Below are positions 37,701 through 48,599 of a stretch of 64,000 bases of DNA, one piece after another (the stretch's first letter is position 1; each line of letters begins with the position of its first letter). Source of the stretch: Styela clava (taxonomy: Eukaryota > Chordata > Ascidiacea > Stolidobranchia > Styelidae); the NCBI RefSeq assembly GCF_964204865.1, contig NC_135250.1, forward strand, positions 28,263,395-28,327,394, written 5' to 3'. Position numbers and translations under genes: made by a program. A model generated the notes under the pieces. That model made no database searches, was not told the origin of the DNA, and was given only the letters and a program-made list of their open reading frames with translations.

Positions 37701-38742
37701 TATTTTGCGATTTTGGGAATTGTCAAACTTGATTTGATTTTTTGCACTCGAGATTATTTTTAAGCAAGATATCGCCGTTTGAAAAATCACAAGGTTTGGG
37801 CAAACGATTGAAATTTATTTCATTGCATGCGGCTCCGTCGGTAGTTTCAGAATGAAAAAAAAAGTACATCGCGCGCACAATTGACTGTGTTTCGATTTCG
37901 CAGTTACTACAATGAATAACCCAAGAAAACCTAACATAACACCAAATTTTGTGATAAAAGCGTTTTTAATCTGACGTGAGTCTGCTGAAACCCAACTTAT
38001 GATGTGATCTACCATTTCAAGTTATAATATTTTAGAATGCCGTTTTTCAATCAATAAATTTGAGCTGCGGATTTACAAGATTGCTGATTTAAAAGATTCG
38101 ACCCCTAATTTATCAAAATGTTTGTCAAGTGTCAAATTTACAGTTTTAGTATATATATAGTATCTTTGAAATTTAGATTTATTTATGACTTGTATTACCT
38201 CTATTAAAAAGGTTAAGCATTTAAATTAAGTAAAAAATTTTACCTTACCCCAAAATGTTAATTAATCGGAAAGTAACAATTTTAACATTTTTTGAGGCGT
38301 TCCGTGAATAATAATCAACCTTTTCAAGGGCTCCGCAACACCAAAAGTTTGAGAACCCCTGCCCTATATAACTATCAAGCTTTATATTTTATAAGAACTA
38401 TTACACTTGTTATTCAACATTATTTAATATAAATAGGGTAAGTTTTGTTACCTAGGAGACCAACATTCTTCTGCAGAAATGGAATGTGCTCTATTTACGA
38501 TCTAATCTGCATATTACTTATAGTGCTCAATTACTTATATTTAGGAAAATCAAGTCGTGCTTTCTACAGGTCGAAATATCACCCTACCGGATCGAGTATG
38601 GTGCTCGGATTGTCCTCATAAAAATGACGCTTCATTTTTTCACATACGAATTTGGGTTGATTACAGCCCGGTAATAGCATTTGGAGGTCTTCAAAACTGG
38701 CGGGATGTCCGTATTCGCGGAGTTCTTTGTCGAATACCCTGA
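34742..38742 (+). CDS. CTL-A: secreted C-type-lectin-like protein with Ser/Thr-rich stalk
   Basis: Exons 34742-34799, 35159-35217, 35432-35447 (16 nt), 36190-36483, 37291-37520 and 38545-38742 join in one frame to 284 aa. The signal peptide is MAKICFVAVILLAATTSVKG; an ATG 18 nt upstream in the same frame is less suitable. Exon 2 carries one Cys (NEQCTGE). Exon 4 begins with an amphipathic segment (ELRKKLEDIFTPILINNPN) and continues Ser/Thr-rich with NAT/NTS sequons, a mucin-like stalk. Exons 5-6 form a divergent C-type-lectin-like fold: CGGVIYNQTCY, Cys in SACKAKGW, IYDASHYD, YLWTGMTY and a final RGVLC. The usual EPN/QPD and WND calcium-binding motifs are absent, so calcium-dependent sugar binding is doubtful. 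No C-terminal membrane segment is seen. It groups with CTL-B by its exon 4. Confidence 0.85.
35700..35965. repeat. Degenerate minisatellite, about 26-bp unit
   Basis: In the intron between microexon 3 and exon 4 of CTL-A, the unit GAGTCGAATCTTAGATTAGG, then CGTCTA, is repeated nearly perfectly at about 35880-35940. More degenerate GAGTC-containing units extend upstream. It is non-coding. Confidence 0.65.
36690..36960. repeat. Tandem duplication of an intronic segment around a poly-C tract
   Basis: Two similar segments of roughly 95 bp (about 36694-36790 and 36856-36955) share GCTTCGG, TCAAAATT, GGGTTAGGTTGGGAG, GTT and CC. They are separated by a run of 14 C (about 36838-36851). Both lie in the CTL-A intron between exons 4 and 5. 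The second copy has diverged considerably. Confidence 0.5.
38215..38361. repeat. Fragment of a hAT-like repeat, related to 10060-10184
   Basis: It shares CCGTGAATAATAATCAA and CACCAAAAGTTTGAGAACCC with the fragment in the minus-strand meprin intron. Only the right terminus (GAGAACCCCTG) is identifiable. It lies in the last intron of CTL-A. Confidence 0.5.
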
Positions 38743-41700
38743 GTTACCATCTAGCTACACTTGAACTTCTCCCGAAGCCTATAAAAGAGTTGATATAAAC
38801 TAATTTCCTCATTTACCTTTTGTTATTGATTTGATATCGAAAACGTAAAAAACAAATCAATGAATGTACATGTAAGCAATCACACCTGTTTTGATTCAGC
38901 AAATAGTTAAAATCCGTGGTGGTTACCTAATAGATCACTAAACCAATTTTTTTCAATAAATTGGCTTCAATTAACTTATTTCTATCTAAACACAATAATT
39001 TTTTATTGGTTCCAATTTTAAAAAAGCAACAGCTTGATACTCTTTGTATGTATGAATTAAATTTCTGTTAATTTATTCTGTTTTTATTTATGACTTGACT
39101 TATTTTTTTGCTTGTTTAATATTCTTTACCGTCACTTCTCATATAGTGATATCTAGTGTATATCGTGTTAATTGTGCAACTCCAAGTTTGCTATTCTGCA
39201 CAATCAAATTCAAGAATATTTTCAATTTAATAGTAATAATTACCATTTTATTACCGGTTAACAAGTGAAAATATAGTAAATCTCAATGTTTATCAATCAT
39301 TCCTTAAAACCTTTGTTCAGGCTGAATAAAAAAAATATTCCATATTTTACCGGTTTTAATTTTGCAAAACCAAAGAGATTATTTCATACAATGTGAATGA
39401 GATAATTGTATTTTGGAATTTTATAATTTTATATAGTTTTTTGTTTTCCTATTATCTTTTGAGTTGCACAGACTGCAATAAACTTGTAAATATTTAAAAG
39501 GTGGGAATACTTTAAATGTTAATGTGTTTTCATAGAAAGTATTTCAAAGAAAGGTCACTGGAACGCGCATAAAAGTAAAAGAAACTCATTTTGTTCGACC
39601 CTATCAACTTGGTCTTCTTCAAGTACCAAGTCAGTTCGTATTTATTGATGTGTAATTCTGCGCTTTAATTCTTCATAGTATCAGGAGCTCATGACGCTCT
39701 GGTGGTGGTCTGTAACTTTGCACAGAGATTAGTCTCCTTTCTGAGTGATGGGCGTGAGCAAATTCTTTATATATTAATAAAGAAAATAGCGTGAAATTAA
39801 ATAATAGTAAATATTAGACATAGTTTAATAAAAAACAAATGATCTTGTTTATTAGTAATCAAACTGACAAAACAATTGATAGAACGTTAATCCATTAGAA
39901 TAGGTATCGTCATATTTTGAAACTAAGACAAAGGCGTTTGAATGCAGAAACATCAATTTCCATATTAAATAAACATCTTTTATTTTGCTCGCTTTTATAT
40001 TGATATATGTAGCAAACCAAACGCAATACTTATTTTTTAATTTTATTTATATTTAGTAATTTTATTTTTGTTTGTGCTTTTTTACCTTGAAGGCATGGCA
40101 TTATGAACGAATAAAGAAGGGCTTAATTAAAGTAGTGCTTATCTAATGTTGTCGGTTTTACTATTCCACGAGATCAGCCTACGTTATTCGAATGCTCTTT
40201 ACTTGTGCAGAATTAGAGTAAAATATAAATAGTTCATATAATAGTTCAAATTACAATACCCATGAAGTGAATTTGAAAATACTGTATATAGTATAACGAA
40301 GTCGTTCTTAGACTTTCATGATCAATCGCCTATTCACAAAGTCTTTCACAAAGACTATGACTTGTGACCTTTCGCCATTTATTAAAAATAACTAGTTTTA
40401 GTTTTAACAAGTTTTTATCAATTAAACCAAGGTGGTCCAAACAGCGGCCTGCTGACACATTCCGTGCGCCCGCAGAACAATTTTAACGTGCACTAATAAA
40501 CCATTGGCAGATATTTGTATTTATTAGCAGAACAATTTTGATTTATTTTTAAACTATTCCAACTGGTAATAGTCCTTTTCTTAATCCCGATGTCGGAACT
40601 AATGTTTGTTAAAATCACGGAATTTCATTGTTGTATCTACACACGTCAAAACGGTGGGTATATGGGGATGATGTCCTGTGATTGGTAAAAGGAGAATGAA
40701 TTGTTTTGTGCAGACAGGACCAAGCCGATGAGATGAGCTCGCGTCAAGTACCTCCTCATTTGAAGAGACGTTTTGTGCCTTTATTTTAGTCAGAAAACTC
40801 CTATATTTTCAAGCATTTGCCATGTGACAGCAATGACGAACCGCAGGGCTGACTTAGCGCAGTGCGATCCAGTTTTTATTTATATCTGGGTCCGAGGTCG
40901 ACGGACTTGGTTGTTTTTTGACGTAGGCCTGCTGCTCACGCTACAAGTAATAAATTCATCATACAATGAGTGTATGAAAAAAGTGATTAAAGTGAACGTA
41001 TTTTCTTACCCACAACAACGTTACACCACAGTGTCTGGTGTGTTTCCAAGTAATATCTGTCACGGAAGAATATAATTTTGAGCGACATCACCAAACCAAA
41101 CACGAGAAAAGATCCCCAAAAAACCATGTTTTTTTTTCAGGAAGCAATTCTAAAATAACGAAAGGCTTTATATATTTACCTTGAAAAACTGATTAGAACA
41201 ACAAACTTAAATGTTTTTAAATGTTTTGATCACTTTTGGGTTTTTCCGACTGAGGCCCGCGAGACCGCCTCAAAAGTTTTTGCGGCCCTTCAACCTCGCA
41301 ACCTTGGACCACCCTGTGTTGAACTATATTCGTTTTAATAATGTAACGATATAAAACTGAAGAAATTAAATACATTACAATTAAAAACTAAACTTTTCAC
41401 AGTTAAATTATTTTAAATCAATATTGTCATCGCTTATGAAAAACTTTTGCCCGCGTCCCCCGGAGAATGCTCCATGGCACAATGGGAGGCAATGAGCCTA
41501 GTTTGGGAAACTCTGGTTTATGCAAGCTGAATGTTGGAATTAACGATTAAAATGTTAAATGAGTTCATCACGCTTCAATTGCGTTAATATTAGAAATAAC
41601 TAAGATTGAAAACATATTTGAATGCAGTACTGCATTTGGTATAATGTAACAAAGATAAGACCTTAATTTAATAATACAAAATTTTGTAATATTTATAAAA

Positions 41701-43848
41701 ACGCAACATAGAAATTTGACAAGAATAGTGACTGGCCCAGTGGTGGTCGGAATTCTAGAACGGGTTCTATTTTGTATCGACACTAACAACAGGTTCTCGC
41801 ATTTCCGAAAAAATATATGTTTTTTACTATGCGAGCTTCTTCAACATGACACGCGTATCATAAATCTAATATATAAAACTCTGCATAGAACGCCAGTTGT
41901 CATCTGCGGTGCACAGGGGGATCCGCTAGCTGTTACGGTCTAACTTGGCAATTATAAATTTCGGACCTTCCCCCCTTGAAAATTTCTGGCTACTCCTCTG
42001 GCGGTGCATGTAACCTTTTTTGGCTCCAACCTTTATAAACTGTAACAAAATAGACAAAAAAAGATTCGCAGATTATCACACCATTTTCACGAACTTCCTA
42101 AATTGCAACACTGGTCTAATAACATCGGGAATTGTGATTAAAGTTTCATTTAACCAGCTATTGATGTAAGATGGAATACTGAACGTCATCACCTCTGGTT
42201 GCTGGTATTTAAGTATACTCATTAACTATTGCAAAAGCAGAGTAATTATAAGTAGACCCGCGATATAAGTGTTGGAAGCGATCAAGACGTGTTGAAAGCT
42301 GAACTTGAGATTTCCATAGTATAGAAAATGTTGACGATTTTAAAACATGTATAGTGAATATTTGCAGCATTTTGATCGACACGAAGTGAATCGTTTTGCT
42401 AAATTTTTGTTGTTGTTGTTGTTGTGAGAATAACCTTTCTCCGTCAATATTGCCCCGTCAACTTCAAAATTGTAGTACTTAAAGAGGGATGAATCTGCCA
42501 AAATCTACGTATATACGCATTAAAAGTTACATGATGCGAGTTAGTTCACTACATTATATTGTATATTCGCGCATCGAATTTAAATAGGAAGTTCAATGCT
42601 TTCTCATGCGAGATGGCGAGTATAATACTCTTTGTGAGTTTTTATATCTAATTTATTTTTTTAATATCTTTTAAAAGGTACAGTCTGATATAGTGGCATA
42701 GTAGAATTAATGTGGGAATTGGGTCATTGTCGCCAAAATCTGAAATTTATAAATTGCGCATTCAACTCATACAAATATAATAACGCATTATAATAGCAAA
42801 AAAACAGCGAGTCTCATGCTAAATGAATGGGGGTTTTGTTAGCGTTTATATTACACCTAACCGAAATCGACCTGCTATTGAAAGGTACATGTCGTTGAAT
42901 TCAAAAATACTTTTCATTATTATTCTTGTTGTTATGACTGTTGTTTTTTAAATATTTCACATTTCCCCTGGAACATGATGGTTCACCCAAAAATATAGTG
43001 TTTTATATTAATTACAGTAGAACATATTTTCATTCCGCTAAGCCTTTTCACCGATCTTTTCAGCAAAATTCTCACTTCATCGATATCGACGTGCGGCCTA
43101 CGTGTCTTTATATTTGAGTTTTATTCTCCTATTGATTACATAAACATTTCCTTTGGCATCCATGATTTAGCACATTTTATAGCTCATTATATAACTTGTA
43201 GTTTATGACTATCATAGCCGAAGATCATTTCAAAATGTTTTTAATATTTTACTCATGCCTATGCGTTTACACGTTTACTCTGTGAATTCACACCTGGTCA
43301 ACCCCAAGGGATTTTTGGAATGTGGTAATTAGTGAGTTCAATCGAATGCAAGTTACATAGTTTGAGTGTGTATAAAGGCCACTTCCGCTTGCATTCGGGT
43401 GTCAAATTTTAATTGAATTTCGGTTCATCTCATTAGTGGAATTTTAATCATAGAATTACTCACAAAATGCAAAAAACTCAGAAAACTAGTAACAGATAGC
43501 TCGCTTTCTTGGACAATATTTTAAGAAGATGACACGCGATACAATCCATCCATACAGGCACTCTTATACGCTTATGTAAAACATGGGTCTAGTACAGTAA
43601 ACAGTGTAGACATGACTCTTGTTATTTACTTTATGTTTTATTACCTTGTGATTCATTTAATTATGTGTAGTATTTTTAGCAGCAACCTACTTTAGAATTA
43701 TACAACGGTTGACAGTCAAAACAGTAGAGATGAACCTGTATAGCAGTGGATTGCTAATCTAACAAACCGGGATAGCTGGTAGCATCTAAGTACCAGCACA
43801 AAGCATAATAGTGTGTTGCAATTCCTAGTTGAAAGTCTCAATACGAAG
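38743..43848. other. Long spacer between CTL-A and CTL-B
   Basis: About 5.1 kb without a supported exon. It includes possible CTL-A poly(A) signals (AATAAA at 38955-38960), a hAT-like element (40428-41316), a fragment ending in TTTGGGAAACTCTGG near 41440-41515 that looks like another hAT terminus, GTT trinucleotide repeats near 42409-42424 and the CTL-B promoter side. A TATAAA-like motif lies near 43373-43378 but is too far from the CTL-B ATG to assign without a transcript. Confidence 0.5.
40428..41316. mobile_element. hAT-like non-autonomous element
   Basis: The left end CAAGGTGGTCCAAAC and the right end TTGGACCACCCTG are inverted repeats. GC-rich subterminal blocks (gcggcctgc on the left; aggcccgcgag and tgcggccctt on the right) fit the same hAT group as the element at 55393-56145. 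The flanking 8-mers agree only at 5 of 8, so the exact boundary or age is uncertain. No transposase frame is intact. Confidence 0.6.
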
Positions 43849-46734
43849 ATGAGATTGATCTTTCCTATTTGGCTTGCACTACTAGCACTAGTCATTGGTA
43901 AGTGAATATGTTTACTTGCTTATAATATGTAGAAGCATGTAGGATTGTTATCAAGACTTTCGAAACAAAAATGCTCATTTTATATTGCGGGTTAGTCATT
44001 TTATTCCTAATATCGATATTTTCTCGCACATCTTGCTTAAAAACAACTTTCTTAACAAATTGGAGTTAATGTTAGATAAATATTTTAAAAATAATCTAAT
44101 TTATGAACAACAAGGATTATAAAACAAATTTTTCTCATATGGCGTTGAAAATATCAATTTTGTTAATTAAACACGAAGTGGAATTAATGTTTTCGTTATT
44201 ACTTGAAATTTCGATTTGTTGAAAATTGTTGTTGTCGATAGAAGACTATTATTTATTAAAAAAAATTCTGTGGGCTTCATGGAATTCCTCTTGCTCTGAA
44301 TATTTGTGTGATTATGTCATCAAGATCTATAATTGTCCGACTGTGTGACTGATTCGCAATTGCATTTTAGCAATTTGGAGGTCAACGGAGTGGAGAGTTG
44401 TTTGATAAAAAAAGAATAAGGGTATCGGTGCTGTAGAAGATTTTGTGATAATTCTTTGATTTGGTCTTAGCGTTCATATATTTGAGCATTAATCTCTTGT
44501 TTTCTTAATTAAGAATGCACGACGGTGGAAATATATTGATATTACATCATGTCAATCTTACATATATTTTTTTATAATTATAGCTGAACCTACTCCAGAT
44601 GAAGAAAAATGCGATATAGAAACAACTCATGAAAAAATTATTGAGGCAAGTCGAATATATATTACATCAAGTTGAAACCATAGGCTAACATCACAGATAT
44701 AAACAAATTTTTTTCTGGTTTACTTTGCATGATCAAATTTGGTAAAAATAAATCTAAATCTGAAAATATCCTAAAACAATAAAACTATTATCTATATTTC
44801 TGAGATTTTATTTATAAGCAAGCATTTGTAATGTTTTTCTCAAATATTATGATTTGTGCAATCAATTTTATGGTAAATTTCTTAAATTTCAAGTTAATCT
44901 TAACTTAAAGATTTATTTTGTCTTTTCAGGGCTTCGGTGGAGAAGGTAAATGCACTTTAAAGTTATAAAAGTTTAGAGTATCTGAAATAGCTCAAACCAC
45001 TGAATACCTTATAAAATTCAAAAATTATTAAATAATTTATACAATATAGATAGTAACAGTGAGGATGCAATAGGCCATGGGGACAGAAAGAGTACATCTT
45101 CTACGTTGTCGTATCACGTATTGGAATATTTATTTATCTATTTATCTTACCCAGGGTTGTATGGATTGATTGAAAAGATCATAGATGCACATATTTTTTT
45201 GTAAACCTTAATGGCAACCTGTAAACCTGAATAAGATGCATTGGCTGGCTGCACATCCGCTTTAACTCAAATTTGCAACTATCGTTTAGTGGGAATTGCT
45301 TTGAATCAAGTAAACGCGCATTCAATATGAGGTAAAGAGGACATGAGTTAGACAATAATAAAAACAAATCAACGATTATTTTGCTAATGCGCGACAATGT
45401 ATATTTTTCAAATATGGAATATTATAGTTCAAAATTCATTTAATAAAACTTTCAGCATAGTTATACTGTAAATGTAAGTCTTCTTTTTTTGTTCACTTTA
45501 AGAACTTCGAAATAAGTTGGAAGAAATCTTGACTCCAATTTTGATGAACAATCCGAATGCTGAATTGAAAATTTCGACTTTTATCGACGACGAATACATC
45601 ACCCAGCCAACTGAGATTTTTCCTATTCGGTCAAGTAAAACCGTCCCTAGCAAGACATTGAGTGAATCTACAACAAAGCATCCTACCACACCACCTGAAA
45701 TCACAGATAGAACTACTGACCCAACAGGAGAGACAATGAATCCTACTTCACCTGGTAAACAAATAACTAAATCACAACTAAATTGGGTAGCTAATGATGA
45801 ATCGGATAGATTTTTGTAATAGTAGCTACAGAACTAAAAGTGGGTTCACGTACAGAGCCCTATAAAAGTTCTAAATACCTTAAATTACATACTTAATGAA
45901 ACGCAGGTTACGTTTGATAATAATGTTATTATGATTACCTAGCTAAAATAATTTAACAATATAAATGATGACAATATTGATCTTTTCGACTTTTTTTAGA
46001 TAACTGCAATTTGATCTATGAGAATAGCTGCCTCCATGTAATTGTTGTTAATAATGAAATAAATTTCGACATGGCCACGCAGCAATGCACAGCCAATGGT
46101 ATGAAATTGGGGAATATCTACGATACTGCTCACTTCAACTCGGTTGTAAACTACTTTCGTACGAACTTCTTGACTGGCATTACATATAATTACATTGACA
46201 TTTGGACTGGAATGACTATCAATAATGCAAGTATTTTATTGGGTATTCAAAAAAAGTTGCAAGGAATAATAAAAATAAATTATAGTTACAAACAAGCGCG
46301 GATAGCTAAAAATCAAAGTAATCCACAAATTTTAGGTAAAAGCCGGTAGATACCATAATTTACACGTCAATTTAATTATTTCGGGAAAAAATGGCTGGGG
46401 AAAGGGTGTGAGTAAAACAAATCAGCTAAGCTGTACTAATTAAGTTTAAATAAATAAAAATTTCAATTTCGTAGCTAAAATATCGGAAATAAATTTATTC
46501 GTCTAATTGATCATTATTTTATTGAAGGTTAGCGGAAGAAAAATTATTCTCACAACCGGAAAAGAAATTGGACTTCCACATTGGCTTGAAAATCCGTCCG
46601 CGGCTTCGACATACAAAAATATAGCACTCCGAATTAATAAAAATGCTGGATCTACAAATAGTGGCATTTTCAACAAACCTCCAAGTGGATTACTAAGCGG
46701 GGCGCTTTGTGAAAAGCCGAAAGATCTTTTTTGA
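43849..46734 (+). CDS. CTL-B: secreted C-type-lectin-like protein with Ser/Thr-rich stalk
   Basis: Exons 43849-43897, 44584-44645, 44930-44945 (16 nt), 45503-45754, 46000-46226 and 46528-46734 join to 270 aa. The signal peptide is MRLIFPIWLALLALVI. Exon 2 has one Cys (EEKCDIE). Exon 4 starts ELRNKLEEILTPILMNNPN, very close to CTL-A, then turns Thr/Pro-rich (TTKHPTTPPEITDRTTDPT). The lectin-like exons contain CNLIYENSCL, TAQQC-type spacing (TQQCTANG), NIYDTAHFN, IDIWTGM and GALCEKP near the C-terminus. No EPN or WND calcium motif and no TM segment are present. Two introns use GC donors: GAG|GCAAGT after 44645 and AAT|GCAAGT after 46226. These follow the usual GC-AG consensus, and the frame is preserved only with them. 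AATAAA occurs at 46827 and 46904. Confidence 0.84.
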
Positions 46735-48599
46735 AAAACCTTGCTCGTGTTTAAACATCAATGCTGCTTACAGAAAAATAGATGTCAATAGATCTATGTC
46801 TAGATTTCTATCGAATATTTTTTAAAAATAAATTTTAATTTTTCTCGCTCATTTTTTCTGAAAACTATATAATTTATTTGTTCATTCTTAAGTTGCTATC
46901 TATAATAAAGATAATAGTTTTTATGTTAGTTCGTTAAATTCTATTTTAACACTATATTTATTTCCTGGGTCAACGACACACAACTGACTGTTGAATAATA
47001 ATCAGCAAAACATTTTAATGTGAACGATATAAAGCAATCATACTTTATAATTTTTTGAAGTTTCGATTCCGGGCCCTATCTATGTGATATGGGGAAGTAA
47101 ATATCTTCTTCCTAAGACCCGTTAATCTCGAAGAGATATCGATATTGATTCATTTCTATTTTATACGCGACATACACACGCTTTCCGCTATGTAAAAGTC
47201 CCTGTGCAAAAAGCTACATATATCTCAAAATAAATGTTGTTTGGAAAGACCAGAATGTTTCAGGATACAAGACTTCCTACTTTCCTTTTATATGTTGGTG
47301 TAAATTGATCTACATTTCGATTTTTTTTATATTTTGATTAGTATGTTATTGTTAGACGGTTTTTATTTATGTCAAGAGGTGTTACATGCTTGAAAGAGCA
47401 CCATGGTTTACAATCGGGCCGTTGTTGAAATTGGTTGACTGGTTGAAATCCACCGCGCTATTTTTTGGATGCATACCATACCTGTGAAAGAAATCTTTTT
47501 ATCTTATACTTCAAAATGTTTTGTTTGAATTTTCTAATGAATTAATAAAACTGAACAAAAACTGTATTAAAGCAGTCTGTTTTTCCAAATCATGCCGGAT
47601 AGGCCTAAAGAAATTTAAAAAAAGGGAAAAAAGTCAAAATCATGTTTTCTTTCATTTTCAAATTTGTATGCGACCAATTAAACATCAAAAATAATAGAGA
47701 AATGCTTTACGCTAGGTTTGAATCACCCTGTGAGCACTTTTTCGTGTGATACATTTTCACTCAGAACAAGGCTATTTACAATCATCCAATTATATGTTAA
47801 TTGTTACCAATTCATTAGTTAATTTTTACCTTGCTCAACGCAAGGCCAAGCGCAGTCACCTAGAATGATATAAGCCACATTTAACACAAGTTGGAGCGTA
47901 ATTAAGCCAAACAAACATTTGAAGCGTGGTTGAATTGGAATTATGACATATATTAGTGGTAAAAATTTGCAATTGGTGTCAAATCATTTTAAAAATTTAT
48001 AGTTTTTCAATCTGCTTTTCCACGGTATTTTGAGGATAATAATTTTCACTTTTTGCCTAAAAATCATCAATGGATTTGTGTACTAGAGCTAGTTGCGTAA
48101 AGGCAATATAGCATTATGAAAAGGATCGTCAGATGACCCGTTTTGCCTACGGACGTTATCGCTCATTAAAATGCACCACACAAGGAAGTCACTGACAATA
48201 TTACTCATATGATCATGTATAGACCATGCTTACTCGTGTATAATAAAAGTAGTGTCTGAGCCCGTATCTCATCTGCGTTCAAGTAAGATTGATATGTGTT
48301 ATTCACCGAATGAATAAGACATCTTAAATCGAGCATAGTCAAGATGAAACGCTGTTTTTATTATGATTTAAATAATTACAAATTTTATTCTGCCCACGCA
48401 TGAGTGATAGAATTATAATAAACATTATAGTTGCGTTGTTATGCTGCCGTGAAAAGGTTTCAATATATGAAAATTTGTGACGTAATATGACTCTTTTAAA
48501 CGTGTGGAAACTTTTAATAAATTATTTGTTCTGTGGGCTTGATAGCTTATATAGGTAGATGTAATTGTGAAGTGGCATACAAAAAAGTCTAATAGAAAA
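46735..48599. other. Spacer between CTL-B and CTL-C
   Basis: It contains the CTL-B 3' UTR with poly(A) signals, AT-rich sequence and the left arm (48010-48147) of an inverted repeat whose other arm lies beyond CTL-C exon 1. I see no other exon. Confidence 0.5.
48010..48147. repeat. Left arm of a 138-bp inverted repeat flanking CTL-C exon 1
   Basis: This arm is the reverse complement, with few mismatches, of 48758-48895. The best core includes ATCAATGGATTTGTGTACTA, then GAGCTAGTTGCGTAAAGGCA. The arms are about 610 bp apart and enclose CTL-C exon 1 (48600-48651). Confidence 0.8.
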
